Shown: piece after piece, positions 1 through 6,343 of the stretch
How the letters are laid out: each line of letters begins with the position of its first letter
Numbering within the stretch: the first letter of the stretch is position 1
Assembly (NCBI GenBank): GCA_016207285.1
Contig: JACQPW010000051.1
Location: forward strand, 1-6,998
From: Candidatus Kerfeldbacteria bacterium
GTDB lineage: Bacteria; Patescibacteriota; Patescibacteriia; UBA9570
Direction of reading: 5' to 3'
Length of the DNA stretch: 6,998 bases
Notes under the pieces: generated by a model
Seen by the model: only the letters and a program-made list of their open reading frames with translations
Database searches by the model: none
What the model was told of the DNA's origin: nothing
Translations under genes and position numbers: made by a program

Positions 1-525
1 AAGCTGGACTCCACTGTGCCTACCGTGTTGATCATGGGTGGTGGTACCGGCGCCCAAGCGATTAATGACTTAGTTTCTCCTGAATTAGTAGAGTTTACAA
101 ATGTAATTCTGGTCACAGGGCCAAATAAATCTTCAGCGTCTTCAGTGGAACTTCAGCGTTCTCAGCGATTCCATGGAGTCGAGTTATTGAAAGAAAATTT
201 TGCCGAAGCATTGCACAAAGCAGACTTGGTGGTGTGCCGAGCAGGGTTCGGCACGATCACTGAACTGGCTGCTGTGGGCAAAGCGAGCATCCTTATTCCC
301 ATCCCACAGTCACATCAAGAAGCGAACGCCGGATTGTTAGTACACAAGCAGGCAGCTGTTGTGCTCCAGCAAGATCAATTAACTCCAGCTAAATTGGTCG
401 ATGCAATCAAAGCTACCTTCAAGGTTACTGCCAGTTTGGAAGAGAATATTAAAACTATTTTTCCAGTCAACGCTACTATCACCTTATGTCAGATCATCGA
501 GCGCCTCGGCAATTCAAGTCGATAG
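1..525 (+). CDS. murG: MurG, UDP-GlcNAc:lipid I N-acetylglucosaminyltransferase, C-terminal part (5' truncated by window)
   Basis: The reading frame is open from base 1 with no stop before it, so the gene starts upstream of the window; the GTG at position 16 is not a credible start. The 174 residues visible match the C-terminal, UDP-GlcNAc-binding Rossmann domain of GT28-family MurG, which transfers GlcNAc to lipid I on the inner membrane face to make lipid II. Seen in sequence: the domain-opening glycine loop GGGTGA (fragment residues 13-18, where the family more often has GGS-GA), the CRAGFGTITELAAVGK block (79-94) with the conserved Glu that in MurG contacts the sugar nucleotide, and IPQSHQEANA (101-110), equivalent to the HxxRQQ-NA region. 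The 3' end overlaps the next gene by 40 bases. Another GT28 glycosyltransferase is possible, but murC and murB downstream favour MurG. Confidence 0.88.
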   Translation, partial: KLDSTVPTVLIMGGGTGAQAINDLVSPELVEFTNVILVTGPNKSSASSVELQRSQRFHGVELLKENFAEALHKADLVVCRAGFGTITELAAVGKASILIPIPQSHQEANAGLLVHKQAAVVLQQDQLTPAKLVDAIKATFKVTASLEENIKTIFPVNATITLCQIIERLGNSSR

Positions 526-1724
526 CCCAGTTACATACTTTTTTAAAAGAGCGCGATCCTAAACCTGGTTCTAGTTACTCGCTAGAGCGCATGCAGCAAG
601 CGGCCGAACGGTTAGGTCATCCAGAGCGACAGTATAAAGTGGTGCATGTCGGTGGCACTTCCGGCAAAGGCTCTACCTGCACCATGATTGCAAGTATTCT
701 GGAAGCGGCCGGTTATTCGGTTGGCCATTACACCTCACCGTCATTGGTATCACCGTTGGAGCGCTTAGTCGTTAATCAAAAAATGGCGACTGAATCCGTA
801 GCCTTGCGTTTGGTTAATCGTCTGTGGCCAGTCTTGGTTGATTTGAAACTGAGCCACTTTGAATTTTTTACGATCTTAGCCTTACAGTACTTTGCCGACC
901 GTCGAGTAGACTACGCCGTTGTTGAAGTGGGGGTGGGTGGCCAGTATGATGCTACCAATATTGTCCAACCCACGGTGGCAATAGTGACGACCGTTGGTCT
1001 AGATCACACCGCTTTGTTGGGAAAAACCTTACGGAGCATTGCCGATCACAAACAAGCGATTATTAAATCGGGCAGTATCGGTTTAACTGGTTCCAAATTA
1101 ATTAAGCGGGGGCGCTATGTGAATGTTGATTCCGCCAAACATATTCAACCAACCCTGACGACGACAACCTTCGATTTCGGTAAAATGAAACGGATTGAAC
1201 TAAGCACTGGCGGACGTTACCAAGTGCGTAATGCTATTCTAGCTATTGAAGCTGCCCGGGCGTTAGGGATTGCTGAACCCGCCATTCGCTATGGTTTGCG
1301 CGCTGCTAAACTGATTGGACGGTTTCAAGTGCTGGGGCGGAGACCACTGTTGATTGTAGATGGTGCGCACAACCCACAAAAAATGACCGCCTTTGTAGAC
1401 GCATTAAAAGCGGTCGTTGATACCAAGCACCAACGCATTGTTTGTCTATATGCCATGAAAAGTACTAAGGATATCCGGAAAACGTTACTGCCCTTAGCCC
1501 GTTTATTAGATACCGTGGTGATTACCACCTTTTCACGCAGCTATTCACCCGCTACGGTGCGCCGTGTCTTGCGCAGTTTGAATCGTGATGTCCAAATGAT
1601 ACTTGAACCCAAACCGAACAAGGCTTACGCTATTTGGCGCCGCAGCTTACAATCAAATGATGTCGGTATTATTACTGGGTCACTCTATCTGATCGGTTAT
1701 TTACGCCAAGCCAAATTGCTATGA
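486..1724 (+). CDS. FolC-like Mur-ligase-superfamily amide ligase, copy 1
   Basis: A 412-residue protein with the FolC (folylpolyglutamate/dihydrofolate synthase) layout. It has a P-loop GTSGKGST (57-64), an SPxLVSPLERL segment (85-93), FEFFT (125-129), EVGVGGQYDATN (147-158), GLDHT (171-175), a lysine K189 at the position of the carbamylated Lys of FolC, DGAHNPQKM (292-300) opening the C-terminal domain, and GSLYLIG (398-404) near the end. The family joins glutamate to a pteroate or folate using ATP; whether this copy does so is not shown. Two usually conserved residues differ: TSPHL is TSPSL and GGRLDATN is GGQYDATN. The middle domain is shortened just after K189. The start at 486 gives the normal FolC-type N-terminus and no better in-frame start follows. 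It lacks a clear Shine-Dalgarno and overlaps murG by 40 bases, which suggests coupling. A second, diverged FolC-like gene follows directly. Confidence 0.85.
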   Translation: MSDHRAPRQFKSIAQLHTFLKERDPKPGSSYSLERMQQAAERLGHPERQYKVVHVGGTSGKGSTCTMIASILEAAGYSVGHYTSPSLVSPLERLVVNQKMATESVALRLVNRLWPVLVDLKLSHFEFFTILALQYFADRRVDYAVVEVGVGGQYDATNIVQPTVAIVTTVGLDHTALLGKTLRSIADHKQAIIKSGSIGLTGSKLIKRGRYVNVDSAKHIQPTLTTTTFDFGKMKRIELSTGGRYQVRNAILAIEAARALGIAEPAIRYGLRAAKLIGRFQVLGRRPLLIVDGAHNPQKMTAFVDALKAVVDTKHQRIVCLYAMKSTKDIRKTLLPLARLLDTVVITTFSRSYSPATVRRVLRSLNRDVQMILEPKPNKAYAIWRRSLQSNDVGIITGSLYLIGYLRQAKLL

Positions 1725-2824
1725 ACCTGGATCAGTTGCCGCGTTTTCCGGACCAACCTGATCCTAATCGAGTGCGTTCTATTCTGGAACAGCTCGCTTG
1801 TCCGTTTACACAGTTGAACTATGTGCATGTTACCGGTACCAACGGCAAAGGTTCCACCGCTGCTATGGTGGCTGCGATGGCTCAGGCCAGTGGCCAGACT
1901 GTGGGTCTGTTCACTTCACCACATTTATGGAAATACAATGAACGGATTAAACTTAATGGTGTTGATATTTCCGACGCTGTCTTGCAACAGTATTTGGATC
2001 GGGTAGAGCCATTACTACCAGCTGGTAGCTGTTTATTTGAAGTGATGACAATCATCGCGTTGTGTTATTTTTGTGATCAGCAGGTGGATGTAGCAGTGTT
2101 GGAGGTGGGGTTAGGTGGTCGGTTAGATCCTACGAATAGTATTCCGCACAATATTGCACTCATTACCAATGTCGGTTTAGAACATCAAGAACTCTTAGGA
2201 GCAACATTAGCCGAAATTGCGCGTGAAAAAGCCGGCATCATAAAACCACAGTCGGTCTGTTTCACCACTGAACCAGATCCGGCGGTGCGCGCTGTCATCC
2301 AAGCCGTAGCGGACAAACAGCAGGCCAAGTTACACTATATCGATGGTGATAATGGTGCTCTGGCTACTGCCTGTGCTCGCCAACTGGGGATCAGTGATCA
2401 AGCTATTCAACAAGGGTTGGCGACTGTGCATTGGCCGCTGCGCTTTGAAACTATCCACACTCATCCACTGGTGATTGCCGACATTGCCCATAACCCTCAC
2501 GGATTAGCTTACGTCCAACAGCACATTCGAACCGCTTTTCCTGATCGACGTAAAATCATTGTGACCGGTTGTGCACAGGGCCGACCGTATCAGGTGATGA
2601 TGCCGATGATTGCTGAGCTAGGGGATACTATTATTGTCACGCAGTCTAAACGCAACGGTATGCCGGTGGAACAATTGGCACCGTATCTACCGCCGACCAG
2701 TTATCTGATTCCGGATATTCAACAAGCTGTGCAACAAGCCATGGCGTTGGCCCAACCCAATGATGTTGTGCTTATTCTGGGTGGGATCTATCTTACCGCC
2801 GAAGTGACTGCGTGCTATAATTGA
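1721..2824 (+). CDS. FolC-like Mur-ligase-superfamily amide ligase, copy 2 (short form)
   Basis: A 367-residue second FolC-type ligase, distinctly shorter than the roughly 420-430 residues usual for the family. Its N-terminal ATPase domain is closer to textbook FolC than copy 1: GTNGKGST (39-46), TSPHL (65-69), NERI (73-76), FEVMT (106-110), EVGLGGRLDPTN (128-139), GLEHQELLG (152-160) and the carbamylation-type Lys K170 in REKAGIIK. The C-terminal domain is entered through WPLRFE (238-243) and DIAHNPHG (254-261), where most FolC proteins have DGAHNP, and ends with GGIYLTAEV (354-362). The strand segment that normally carries GxHQxxNA before this domain is almost gone: the chain passes from YIDGDNG (207-212) straight into a helix. 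It begins in an ATGA overlap with copy 1 and stops 3 bases before murC, so all are probably translated from one mRNA. The substrate is unknown; glutamate ligation to folate is the family default. Confidence 0.85.
   Translation: MNLDQLPRFPDQPDPNRVRSILEQLACPFTQLNYVHVTGTNGKGSTAAMVAAMAQASGQTVGLFTSPHLWKYNERIKLNGVDISDAVLQQYLDRVEPLLPAGSCLFEVMTIIALCYFCDQQVDVAVLEVGLGGRLDPTNSIPHNIALITNVGLEHQELLGATLAEIAREKAGIIKPQSVCFTTEPDPAVRAVIQAVADKQQAKLHYIDGDNGALATACARQLGISDQAIQQGLATVHWPLRFETIHTHPLVIADIAHNPHGLAYVQQHIRTAFPDRRKIIVTGCAQGRPYQVMMPMIAELGDTIIVTQSKRNGMPVEQLAPYLPPTSYLIPDIQQAVQQAMALAQPNDVVLILGGIYLTAEVTACYN
2793..2821 (+). promoter_or_regulatory. Possible extended -10 promoter for murC (leaderless)
   Basis: A perfect -10 hexamer TATAAT at 2816-2821 is preceded by TGC at 2813-2815, giving a full TGnTATAAT extended -10. 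Seventeen bases upstream lies a weak -35, TTACCG (2793-2798, three of six matches). A start seven bases past the box would be base 2828, the A of the murC ATG, so the transcript would be leaderless. This would suit murC, whose only upstream purine run, GAGG (2823-2826), is one base from the ATG and too close to work as a normal Shine-Dalgarno. The box lies in the last codons of the preceding gene and could be chance. Confidence 0.4.
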
Positions 2825-2827
2825 GGC

Positions 2828-4198
2828 ATGGATTTCGATAAAACGCGATCACTCTATTTCATCGGCATTGGTGGCGCTGGCGTCTCGGGATTAGCACGCA
2901 TCGCCCAGCAACATGGTAAACAGGTGGCTGGATCAGATGGCTCAGTGGGCGCGGTTGTTACGGCCTTGCGTCAGGAGGGGATGACTATCCATGTACCGCA
3001 AGCCGCTGCCCATGTTCCACTGGACTGTGATTTATATATTTACTCCGATGCCGTACCACCCACTAACCCAGAGCGCCAGTGGTTGATTGATCATAAATTA
3101 GAAAGCCGGACGATGAGCTACTTTCGCGCTGTGGGTGAAATGATGAAGGTGTATGAGCGCCGCATTGCTGTATCGGGTACGCATGGTAAAACCACGACTA
3201 CCGCCATGCTCACCTTGGTGTTAACTGCGGCTGGGTATGATCCTACAGCCATTGTCGGTAGCACCATTAAAGCCTTAGGGAGTAATGTGCGAGTCGGAAA
3301 AGATAAACAGAATTTTGTCGTTGAGGCCTGTGAGTATCGGGCGCACATGTTGGAGCTGCATCCCAATGTGATTCTGATTACGAATATTGAAGAAGATCAC
3401 TTGGATTACTATCGCGATCTTGATCATATTCAGATGACGTTTCAACGCTACCTTGATTTACTGCCTGAGCATGGTGTGTTTGTGCGCAATGCCGATGATT
3501 CAGAAAGTCAGGAATTAGGTTTTGCCGGCACGACCGTATCATTTGGTATCCACGAACCGGCTAACTATATGGCCAAACAGATCACCAAATCTGGTCATCA
3601 ACAAACCTTTGTGGTGGATGGTCATACCTATACGATTCATGTGCCGGGTGATTTTAATATCTACAATGCCTTAGCCGTTATTGCCTATGCGCGTCATTTG
3701 GCGATTGATCCCAAGATGATCCAAGCTGGGCTCGATCAGTTTACCGGCACGTGGCGGCGGTTTGAGTTAGTTGGCCAATATCGCGGCGCCGATGTTATTT
3801 CCGATTACGCTCATCATCCCACTGCGCTGACGAGTACGCTGAAGGCGGCTAAAGAATGGTATCCAGATAAACGGGTAGTGATTGTCTTTCAACCACACCA
3901 ACACAACCGCACGAAACGTTTGTTTAAAGGTTTTACGGAGGCGTTTGATCAAGCGGATTTAACGATCATTCAAGAAGTATTCGATGTGGCTGGTCGCGAA
4001 GAAGTGCAAGATCAAACGGTGTCATCACATGATCTGGTCAAAGCTGTGGAGCAACGCGGTAAGATGGTATTGTATTCGAAAGATAACAAGCATACGGTGC
4101 AACTACTAGCTGAACATGTGGAAGCAGATGATGTGGTGTTGATCGTTGGTGCCGGAGATGTCTATTTAGTAGCGGAGCAAATATGTTCGAAGGCTTAG
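2828..4198 (+). CDS. murC: MurC, UDP-N-acetylmuramate--L-alanine ligase
   Basis: A cytoplasmic ATP-dependent ligase that adds the first stem-peptide residue, normally L-Ala, to UDP-MurNAc. At 456 residues it is within the normal MurC range. Domain 1 binds UDP with the glycine loop FIGIGGAGVSGLA (11-23). Domain 2 has the P-loop SGTHGKTTTT (116-125), EACEY (166-170) and NIEEDHLDYY (186-195) for ATP and magnesium. GDFNIYNALA (274-283) leads to the C-terminal domain with WRRFE (309-313), the MurC-type DYAHHPT (326-332), FQPHQHNRT (354-362) and a terminal GAGD (441-444). DYAHHPT separates MurC/Mpl from MurD, MurE and MurF; Mpl is less likely given adjacent murB and murG. The ATG follows the previous stop by 3 bases and gives the usual short lead into the glycine loop. 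The 3' end overlaps murB by 16 bases. No broken motif was seen. Confidence 0.96.
   Translation: MDFDKTRSLYFIGIGGAGVSGLARIAQQHGKQVAGSDGSVGAVVTALRQEGMTIHVPQAAAHVPLDCDLYIYSDAVPPTNPERQWLIDHKLESRTMSYFRAVGEMMKVYERRIAVSGTHGKTTTTAMLTLVLTAAGYDPTAIVGSTIKALGSNVRVGKDKQNFVVEACEYRAHMLELHPNVILITNIEEDHLDYYRDLDHIQMTFQRYLDLLPEHGVFVRNADDSESQELGFAGTTVSFGIHEPANYMAKQITKSGHQQTFVVDGHTYTIHVPGDFNIYNALAVIAYARHLAIDPKMIQAGLDQFTGTWRRFELVGQYRGADVISDYAHHPTALTSTLKAAKEWYPDKRVVIVFQPHQHNRTKRLFKGFTEAFDQADLTIIQEVFDVAGREEVQDQTVSSHDLVKAVEQRGKMVLYSKDNKHTVQLLAEHVEADDVVLIVGAGDVYLVAEQICSKA
4174..4177 (+). promoter_or_regulatory. Shine-Dalgarno site of murB
   Basis: GGAG lies five bases before the murB ATG at 4183 and inside the last codons of murC. 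It supports this start and indicates reinitiation or coupling across the 16-base overlap. Confidence 0.7.
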
Positions 4199-5058
4199 CG
4201 ATTCAAGAACAAGTTCCACTCGCGCCATTCACCACCTTTAAAATTGGTGGGCCGGCCAAGTATTTTTTACGCGCCAAGGGGATCGCTGAATTAGTGAAGG
4301 CGCTTGCAGACGCGGAAAAAAATAAAATGCCTGTCTATATTTTAGGTGGTGGGAGCAATGTACTAATCAATGATAAAGGCTTTGCTGGGTTAGTGATTAA
4401 GATGGAAATGGGCGGAGTCGAAATCAATGACAACCTAGTCAAAGCGGGGGCGGGCTTACCGTTAAGTAGTGTCATTCGGACGGCAGTCGGAAAAGGTCTA
4501 GCGGGATTGGAATTTTCTACTGGCGTGCCGGCCAGCGTCGGCGGCGCTGTCTGGGCTAACCTTGGTTGCCGTGGTTCAGAAATTTCTAAGGTACTGTCTG
4601 AATGTACCGCTACCGATCACCACGGTAATATCCAGACCTTCACCAACGAGCAATGCCAATTTAAATACCGCGACAGTATCTTTAAACATCAGCCGTTAGT
4701 GATTCTGGATGCCACGTTTAAATTGCTATCCGGTGATGCCGCTATCTTACGCAAGTTAATGGTAGAATTATCGAACTTAAAAAAGCAGGAACAGAATGTG
4801 GGTGAAGATACTGCCGGGTGCACCTTCAGGAATCCACCTGATTCCTCGAAATCGGCCGCGCAACTGATTGATGAGTTGGGGTTAAAAGGTTACCGCATTG
4901 GTGACGCGATGGTTTCCGCCACCCACGCAAATTTCATTCTCAATGTCGGCCACGCTACCGCGGACCAAGTAGTGCAGTTAGTGTCGTATGTAAAACAGCA
5001 GGTGCGTGACAAAGCGGGGGTACAGTTAATGGAGGAAATAGAATATGTCGGATTCTGA
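4183..5058 (+). CDS. murB: MurB, UDP-N-acetylenolpyruvoylglucosamine reductase
   Basis: FAD-containing cytoplasmic enzyme that uses NADPH to reduce UDP-GlcNAc-enolpyruvate to UDP-MurNAc, the substrate of MurC encoded just upstream. The 291-residue length fits the compact type II MurB. Visible motifs: PLAPFTTFKIGGPA (12-25), GGGSNVLI (55-62) and GVPASVGGAVWANLG (114-128) for FAD, and YRDSIF (162-167) with the conserved active-site Arg. The proton-donor motif AGCTFRNP (211-218) has Cys213 where Escherichia coli and Staphylococcus aureus MurB have Ser. SATHANFILN (245-254) and the C-terminal EEIEYVG (284-290) follow, with Glu285 aligned to the catalytic Glu. The Cys substitution is chemically plausible, so I regard the enzyme as active. 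The gene overlaps murC by 16 bases and the next gene by 14. Confidence 0.96.
   Translation: MFEGLAIQEQVPLAPFTTFKIGGPAKYFLRAKGIAELVKALADAEKNKMPVYILGGGSNVLINDKGFAGLVIKMEMGGVEINDNLVKAGAGLPLSSVIRTAVGKGLAGLEFSTGVPASVGGAVWANLGCRGSEISKVLSECTATDHHGNIQTFTNEQCQFKYRDSIFKHQPLVILDATFKLLSGDAAILRKLMVELSNLKKQEQNVGEDTAGCTFRNPPDSSKSAAQLIDELGLKGYRIGDAMVSATHANFILNVGHATADQVVQLVSYVKQQVRDKAGVQLMEEIEYVGF
5031..5035 (+). promoter_or_regulatory. Shine-Dalgarno site of the arginase-like gene
   Basis: GGAGG lies nine bases before the ATG at 5045, within the 3' end of murB. It is the strongest ribosome-binding site in the window and decides the start of this unrecognised N-terminus. Confidence 0.75.
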
Positions 5059-6289
5059 ATCACGGCTTGAGCATCGGGCGGAAGAACGGGTGGACTGGTC
5101 ACAAGTGAGTCACATTCATTTTCGGACAGCAGAGCAGCAACTGCTTGATCGCCGTCTGGATAAGATCAACGAGCTGCGTCAGATTTTACCAATCTATTTA
5201 GAAGTATTGCGTTATGTTACTGCAACTCCAGAGTTAGGTTTGACCGCTACACAACAACGCACCGTGCAAGATGTGGTGAAGTGGTTGCACGTCTATGACC
5301 AGCTGTTCAGTCAAGAGATTATTGCACGTGACCTGAGTCAACCGGAAGCGGAGGCATTACGGGTAACAGCGGCAGTCCAATTATCTGAAGTGAAGCTTAA
5401 TCGACCGGTTGATGACTTGTTAGAGGGTGGGAGCAGTAATTTACCGTTAGTGGAGGAGTGGGTTCAAGTAGTTGATCGGCCGCTGCTTGTGACTACATCC
5501 GATAGCCATACAACCGCGGCGTACATGTTACAGGCAGCTGAAAATGGTGGTTACGATTTAAGTCACAGTGCAGTGTTATCCTTCGATCACCATACTGATT
5601 TAGTAGATTCTGCCGCAACCGGTTTGCATAAAGGGAGTGTCATGTCACATATTTTAGACAAAACTCAACTACCTGCTTTAGCAGTGGTTGGTCCCCTTCA
5701 TGCCACTACTGGTCATAAAGCTCCGTTCGGTAAATCGGTTGATATTGTCACCGGTAAGGATCTGTACACAGCTGGACACTTACCAGATAAAGCTAAATAT
5801 ACAGCTTACCTCCGTGACATTTTGGCTCGTTGGCAGGAAATGGGCATTACACAAATTTATCCCAGTATCGATCTAGATGGTTTACGCTTGACACAACAAG
5901 TGTACACAGCCACAGATTATAATTCGCTTGATTTGATGAAGCGTGAATTTTTTGATGAACAGTTACAAGACTTGGCAGACCAGACTCTCCATGGTATCGG
6001 TTTACAACGCCAATCAGCAGCTAGCGAATTTGTTGCCCTCTTAGAGATGCATATGGATGCGAAGGGATTTTCGCCTTATCAAGGTTTACCAGCTAGTTGG
6101 ATTGGCCTAGCCTTAGACATGGCTACAAAAGAGTACGGCTTCACTATTGGTATCAAGCATCCAAACAAACCAAGCAAAATTGTGGGTGATATTGTCGAGT
6201 ACACCCCGCCAGACCATCAGGGTAGGACTGCCAAGATCACCAAGGCGTTATTAACGCGTTTGGTCGGCGTTGCCCAAGCTGGCCGCTAG
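5045..6289 (+). CDS. Divergent arginase/agmatinase-like (ureohydrolase-fold) metallohydrolase
   Basis: A 414-residue protein. Residues from about 145 onward follow the ureohydrolase motif order. SDSH (152-155) stands for GGDH, giving His155. DHHTD (181-185) matches DAHxD and gives Asp181, His183 and Asp185. SIDLDG (274-279) supplies Asp276 and Asp278. Together these are all six ligands of the two-manganese centre. TGLHKGSVMSHIL (192-204) resembles the arginase SGNxHG block, with His195 at the proton-shuttle position, and VEYTPPDHQGRTAKIT (384-399) matches the C-terminal VExNP block, with Glu385 where arginase binds the guanidinium group. Hydrolysis of a guanidino or related C-N bond is therefore plausible, but the substrate is unknown. 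Residues 1-130 are charged, probably helical, and not recognised; family members usually total about 300-350 residues. No signal peptide or membrane segment is seen. Alternative: a UPF0489-like relative. The start is fixed by GGAGG at 5031, and the gene overlaps murB by 14 bases. Confidence 0.72.
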   Translation: MSDSESRLEHRAEERVDWSQVSHIHFRTAEQQLLDRRLDKINELRQILPIYLEVLRYVTATPELGLTATQQRTVQDVVKWLHVYDQLFSQEIIARDLSQPEAEALRVTAAVQLSEVKLNRPVDDLLEGGSSNLPLVEEWVQVVDRPLLVTTSDSHTTAAYMLQAAENGGYDLSHSAVLSFDHHTDLVDSAATGLHKGSVMSHILDKTQLPALAVVGPLHATTGHKAPFGKSVDIVTGKDLYTAGHLPDKAKYTAYLRDILARWQEMGITQIYPSIDLDGLRLTQQVYTATDYNSLDLMKREFFDEQLQDLADQTLHGIGLQRQSAASEFVALLEMHMDAKGFSPYQGLPASWIGLALDMATKEYGFTIGIKHPNKPSKIVGDIVEYTPPDHQGRTAKITKALLTRLVGVAQAGR

Positions 6290-6298
6290 TGCTATACT
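6270..6298 (+). promoter_or_regulatory. Sigma70-type extended -10 promoter for hpf-secA
   Basis: TTGCCC (6270-6275) is followed by a 17-base spacer and TATACT (6293-6298), preceded by TG at 6290-6291 (extended -10). The predicted start is near 6305, leaving a leader of about 39 bases before hpf. The -10 lies in the only true intergenic gap of the window (6290-6343), just after the stop of the preceding gene. The gap has no visible terminator hairpin, so read-through from the mur genes is also likely. Confidence 0.65.
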
Positions 6299-6343
6299 AC
6301 CCCTGGTTTTTAAAGAGCTTCAATAGATAATTAGAAATAGACT

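Noticed and set aside
16..525. GTG at 16 as the start of a 169-residue protein
   Set aside because: The frame is open to base 1 and the protein starts in the middle of MurG, just before the C-terminal domain; this is a window-truncated gene.
2015..2028. Perfect 14-base palindrome CTACCAGCTGGTAG
   Set aside because: It has no loop and no T-tract, sits inside conserved ligase coding sequence (LLPAG region), and is not repeated elsewhere; probably chance.
486..2824. The FolC-like genes as MurD, MurE, MurF or MurT
   Set aside because: The GT(N/S)GKGST P-loop, TSP(H/S)L, EVGxGGxxD(A/P)TN and D(G/I)AHNP motifs are FolC-type, and no MurT-type Cys-rich zinc ribbon is present.
3118..3366. Minus-strand open frames (also at 1325-1528, 3767-3952 and 4890-5102)
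   Set aside because: They lie wholly antisense to well-conserved mur/folC coding regions, show no recognisable motifs and have no ribosome-binding or promoter context.
2828..4198. Mpl (murein peptide ligase) instead of MurC
   Set aside because: DYAHHPT is shared by both, but linkage to murG and murB and the normal MurC glycine loop and length favour MurC.
5888..5923. Perfect TTGACA (5888-5893) and perfect TATAAT (5918-5923)
   Set aside because: They are 24 bases apart, far from the 17-base optimum, with no -35 at the correct spacing and no TG extension, and they lie inside the arginase-like gene away from any start.
6290..6343. Possible terminator with GGTTTTT after the arginase-like gene
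   Set aside because: The T-run at 6306-6311 has no GC-rich stem before it; the segment reads better as a promoter and leader for hpf.
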